This document shows, one piece after another, positions 60,405 through 64,000 of a stretch of 64,000 nt of DNA. How positions within the stretch are numbered: position 1 is the first letter of the stretch; every line of letters starts with the position of its first letter. The notes beneath the pieces are model-generated. The model had not been told where the DNA came from, ran no database searches, and was given only the letters and a program-made list of their open reading frames with translations. Source of the DNA: Taenia hydatigena (taxonomy: Eukaryota > Platyhelminthes > Cestoda > Cyclophyllidea > Taeniidae); the NCBI GenBank assembly GCA_036345935.2, contig JADWOT020001581.1, forward strand, positions 1 to 64,000, given 5' to 3'. The translations under genes were made by a program, and so were the position numbers.

Positions 60405-60617
60405 TTCACCTCGCAGAGCTTAGATCGCATCATAGCTGGAACACCTGTATTTGCCGATGTCGAGAGGAAACTGCTGTGCGTTCCGCGCCTCATTGCTTTT
60501 GCGGTTCAAAAGGGGAAACTGATCCCACGGTGCGACTTAGTTGTTCTGTGCCCAAGCAAAGTTGGTACAAAAAAAACCACTAGTGTTGCCCTTTTCCAAT
60601 CCACAAGACTCCATTAA
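60405..60617 (+). pseudogene. 'AGTPVFAD' exon, better copy; weak resemblance to pyruvate kinase C-terminal domain
   Basis: Seventy codons read SLDRIIAGTPVFADVERK, LLCVPRLIAFAVQKGK, LIPRCDLVVLCPSKVGTKK and end LFQSTRLH then a stop. A segment of the form FAVxKGK, then DLVVLC, then VGTKKTTS resembles the last strands of pyruvate kinase (FAxxxGKxxGxxxxGDxVVxxxGxxxGxxxT), but key glycines are missing. I treat it as a tentative, probably decayed exon. The partner at 5.3 kb is frameshifted. No other kinase exon was recognised around it. Confidence 0.3.
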
Positions 60618-60649
60618 GTCGCTTAATAGTTGTGCAGCCTTAATCGACC

Positions 60650-62745
60650 ACCACGTGATGGGGCGAATTAATCAAATTTGTGCATTACATTTAAAACGAA
60701 GGTATGGGAACTGAAAGAAAGACTGACGTACACGTTCGCTCTCATTAGCATGATACAGATCAGTGTTGACCGCTGCACCTTAGAAATTATGGCAATTAAT
60801 AGTGGAAACTAGGATATGGACATTTGTATCTCCTCTAAAACGTGCCTTTTTAGTCAGTAACCAGATTCGTGTTCATTCCAAGCATCATAGAGCCCAAAAT
60901 TGTTCTAAAACTAAGAGCTTTAACGGATTGAAACCTGGTTATTTAGGCAACACATTTCGAAGATCGCCTCCAAGGGACACTTGAGTTCAAGGGCCAATCC
61001 CAAACACCTGCCCTGGAGGCAATCAAAGTAGCACGTGTATCACAATCAGCAGTCCTCCCCAATTCTTCTCCAACCTCGGCAGATTGCTGGATTGAATACA
61101 ATGGTAAGATCAAAATGAACGCTTTTTTAGAGTTAAGAAAGTGGTATTCATTCCCTCTAATTCAACACACAGTGGTGTGCTTTCTACCGTGTTTGCAGTG
61201 GAGGCACACGAAGACTTCTTGATGGGTGCCCTGACTTCTACTTCCAATGACACTTTTTGATCATTTTGACTTCAAATGCAAGGCAAAACTTACTATGAGT
61301 CATGTAAGTTCTATTTAAATTTTACAGCCCCAAATACGTGCTACTCACCTGGAAACTTTAGCTCAGTAATCGCCTATTATCCGAAATATGGGAGTTACAG
61401 CACTTTTCGAATGACGACTTGACGGACCTTTTAATGGGCAGCCAAATCGTTATTGCTATTGTGCGTTGGGATGTCTTTCTTGATAGCATTAAAAGTTTCC
61501 AGTTGCTCCTCCTTTAACCAGCTACAAATTCAGGCGAATCTCGGCCAGCTACGATGCAATCATGCTAGCACTTCAGCCATTCTTCGTATAGTTCAGCTCC
61601 AACTTTGCTGGAAATACTTATAACATTCTCCCACTTCACTATCGATCAGCAACTTCCATAGTCTCCACGTCAAGTCACAGTCCAGGCATGATGTTTGCGC
61701 CTAGCACTGTATTAGCAATTTCAGTTCTAGCATTTAAAATACCGAATTCGAAGCAGAGAAACACCTAGAGCTTAGGGAACTCACTGTACTGAGATTCATG
61801 TTGAAAGCAATCAAATGAGGAGGACTAGTTGGCAATGGTGATGCATGAGGCGGGTGGCATGGTGTGTCTTAAGAGGTGCATAGACGCGTTATGCCTTGCC
61901 TCTCATTCAGACGGCAGTTTCCATTATCCTATGCAGACAACACCTATTTGAGCAGCATATTTTATCAAGGAAACGGTAGTCTAAGAAGACACGTTCTGTC
62001 ATTAGGGCAGAGTAAAATGATCGCTGCCAGTCAGGAAACCGAGAATCCTAATGGCAGAGTTGTGTCAACTTCACTAATTTCCGAAAGTTATAATTAAGCT
62101 CTGTATTATAATGACTGATCTAACAGCGCTTGTATTCAGACGATAATGTTTGCTTAGTTGCACGAGAGGTGGAATAAAATAAAATAAACTAAGAACTGGG
62201 CAGCAAACCAAAGTTGGTGAATAGCACCTCTTCTTCAACATGCGGACATCTTTCAAGAGTTTAATTCTGTCCTAATCAGTGGATTGACACCTAGACCAGG
62301 TCTTAGCCTATTCTTCCTGCCCCCTCCCAGTCTGACTTATAATATACAGATCGACTCTTTGGTAATGAGAAAAGACAAATGCTGAATTGAGGGAGGTGTA
62401 TGTGGAATTACATGAGTCACCATGGATGCTTGTGGGGTGGCAGGGTGTGTCGAGTTATGCTGCATCGTGGTCGGCCTCCGTGGCATTGTGGTACAACAGA
62501 CAAATTAAGTTAGAAAAATTCGATCAAATTGAGTCCACCTCCATTGATATTCTCCCTTCTTTCTCTAAGCGTTATACTAGACCCCACATTTGGAAGTTGC
62601 GAAGGTGATTTATGCAAAATTGGTCAGAAATTATCTCATATAAAGAGTTCCCTGCTATCTAATTCATTAACGCTTTGTGTAGAATATTTTGGCTTCCGAG
62701 ACCACCTTTAACTTTCTAGTCCAACTTTTATATTCATTTGCAAAC
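60650..62745. mobile_element. Segment of about 2.1 kb present only in unit II (possible insertion)
   Basis: Left of 60650 the sequence matches up to about 5525 and right of 62745 it matches from about 5540, so about 2.1 kb is extra here. No terminal inverted repeats, target-site duplication or transposase frame was recognised, so a deletion in unit I is equally possible. Inside, plus-strand frames at 61876-62097 (QGNGSLRRHVLSLGQSKM) and 62387-62608 (MREVYVELHESPWMLVGW) have no known family. Confidence 0.35.
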
Positions 62746-64000
62746 AGTTGCATTATATATTGCGAGAAATCTTTGCCTTTGCTCATGCATTGGTCAGGCA
62801 AACGGCCTCACTGTTGATCCCTTTAGGACCAAAAAGTACTAGACAGGCTACACGTGCTGTTTGGGGAGTTGATGATCCAAATAAGTCGCAGCATGATCCA
62901 TGTAGGTGAAGTTCTATAAGGATAGATTTGAGCGTGCATTACAGGGTGAAGAGGTGCACAATAGGCTCTTCGAATAATCGTTGCTACAAAGGGGCCTCGG
63001 TTGCTCACCGAAGAACGCCCTGGGCATTTCAACGGATCTCTTCTGGAACGGCGCTTCTGACGTCGGGTTATGTTATAATTTCCAATGCCTCTTTATTGTG
63101 CATCGTGCCTGACAAAAACCACTTAAAATAGTTGCAAGAGACGGACTCTAAATTCGCACTTGTAAAGAAGGACATCAACCTCGAAGGTGCTCAGCGGGGT
63201 AAGAGGAGGCAGGACTCGCTTCCTACCAAAGGTTGGTGAGAAGAGATAAAAGCAATTTCGGGCTTAGACAACGTTTACTACAGCGGCAGACAATGTAGAC
63301 AGCGCCTGCATGGGGCCAACAGTGCATGGTGAACAGTGATAAAATTGGCCAAGACCTGTTCCTACCCATGCCTGTAAGCATACTGCCCAAATAGGCGCAT
63401 AGTCGCAGCAAAGTATTAACTACTGCATTTGTATCAGCAATGGATGCACATCCACCGCAATCTAACCCTGCTCTAGAGGAGCCATTTATAACCAGCACAA
63501 TTGGCATCCACTTGGTGCTTTTGAATTGGCATCATCATCAGCTATCGTAACCGGCATACACAAAGGTCGGTCGGGAGTTAGACTCAGGAAGGCCAAAAAG
63601 AGGAAAAATAATTGGGCAATTACAGTTGAACAGTCGCGTGTACCGACGAACATTTGGCTGTTGATTTGGACTCATCATTGACCACATTTGGCCATCCACA
63701 CCTGCACATAACCAACTTTGTGAGCAATTCAGTCTACCAAATGTTTCCAACCTTGACAGTATTGTTCCTTTCAGACCCATTCAGACGAACGTGATGTCTA
63801 ACATCCCACATTGGTGTTGGCAATGGTGCAGCCTGTGCACATCTGCTGCAAGCAAGCGATGTGATTCGGAAGCACTTTCGGAGGCTTCAAGGACCAATTT
63901 CAGGCTATTCCTCCTATCTCCCAACGGTAATTGATATTTACGTCTGCAAAACAGAAGTCGTCAAAATTCGAAGAAGGCAATCGACTTTTATCGAACCTCC
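62746..64000. other. Duplicated block, partner of 5.54-6.65 kb
   Basis: Contains the minus-strand frame 63507-63223 (MPIVLVINGSSRAGL, HCWPHAGAVYIVC, LLSLLTNLW), better preserved than its partner. It might be a real exon, with the conserved LVI..SSRAGL and LLRLC in both copies. The unit runs off the right edge. Confidence 0.4.

Noticed and set aside
60650..62745. Calling this segment a specific transposon
   Set aside because: No terminal repeats, target-site duplication or transposase motif seen. A deletion in unit I fits equally well.

Overview
The window is eukaryotic nuclear DNA. No open frame exceeds about 380 codons, coding potential lies in short exons with GT..AG borders, and about half of the sequence is old duplicated material. 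The best lineage guess is a parasitic flatworm, most likely a tapeworm. Two copies of a gene here encode a signal peptide and two phase-1 fibronectin type III (FN3) exons, and the first FN3 domain resembles the EG95/45W/TSOL oncosphere-antigen FN3 family of taeniids. Splice acceptors at or just before start codons also fit spliced-leader trans-splicing. The species cannot be fixed from sequence alone.

Layout. (i) 1-6.9 kb (unit I) and 44.7-64 kb (unit II) are diverged copies of one segmental duplication. In + coordinates each carries, in order, a minus-strand E2-like (ubiquitin-conjugating fold) gene, a minus-strand FN3 gene, a plus-strand 'LDIPLA' terminal exon and a plus-strand 'AGTPVFAD' exon. 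Unit I has lost several segments. (ii) 7.8-10.3 kb holds a probable five-exon plus-strand gene of unknown function, the only apparently single-copy gene I can assemble. (iii) 13.0-15.4 kb is an inverted fragment with a plus-strand E2 pseudogene. (iv) 15.4-21.2 kb (X1) and 31.4-36.4 kb (X2) are copies of a second block with remnants of a cysteine-rich membrane protein and a zinc-finger-like exon. (v) 25.9-29.1 kb is the one intact E2-like gene (copy B), with a putative signal-peptide exon upstream at 30.2-30.3 kb. (vi) 36.4-44.6 kb is mostly non-coding, with a degenerate CTGN repeat field near 37.6 kb and a purine-rich stretch at 38.6-40.5 kb.

The E2-like family has four copies (A 1-1196, B 25.9-29.1 kb, C 44.7-47.8 kb, D 14.1-15.4 kb). 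Only B is open through all five exons, with HPN, the catalytic Cys and the conserved Trp, followed by a long acidic tail of about 550-600 residues that I do not recognise. A, C and D carry stops, frameshifts, lost splice sites or truncation. About 260 bp of exon 4 is almost identical between B and broken copy C inside much more diverged flanks, which points to gene conversion. The FN3 gene is also present as a better copy (F2, 52.8-54.8 kb) and a broken copy (F1, 1.6-3.6 kb). The window therefore reads as a birth-and-death cluster of fast-evolving genes. No rRNA, tRNA, CRISPR or bacterial-type operon was seen. All homology statements come from reading the sequence, without database searches.
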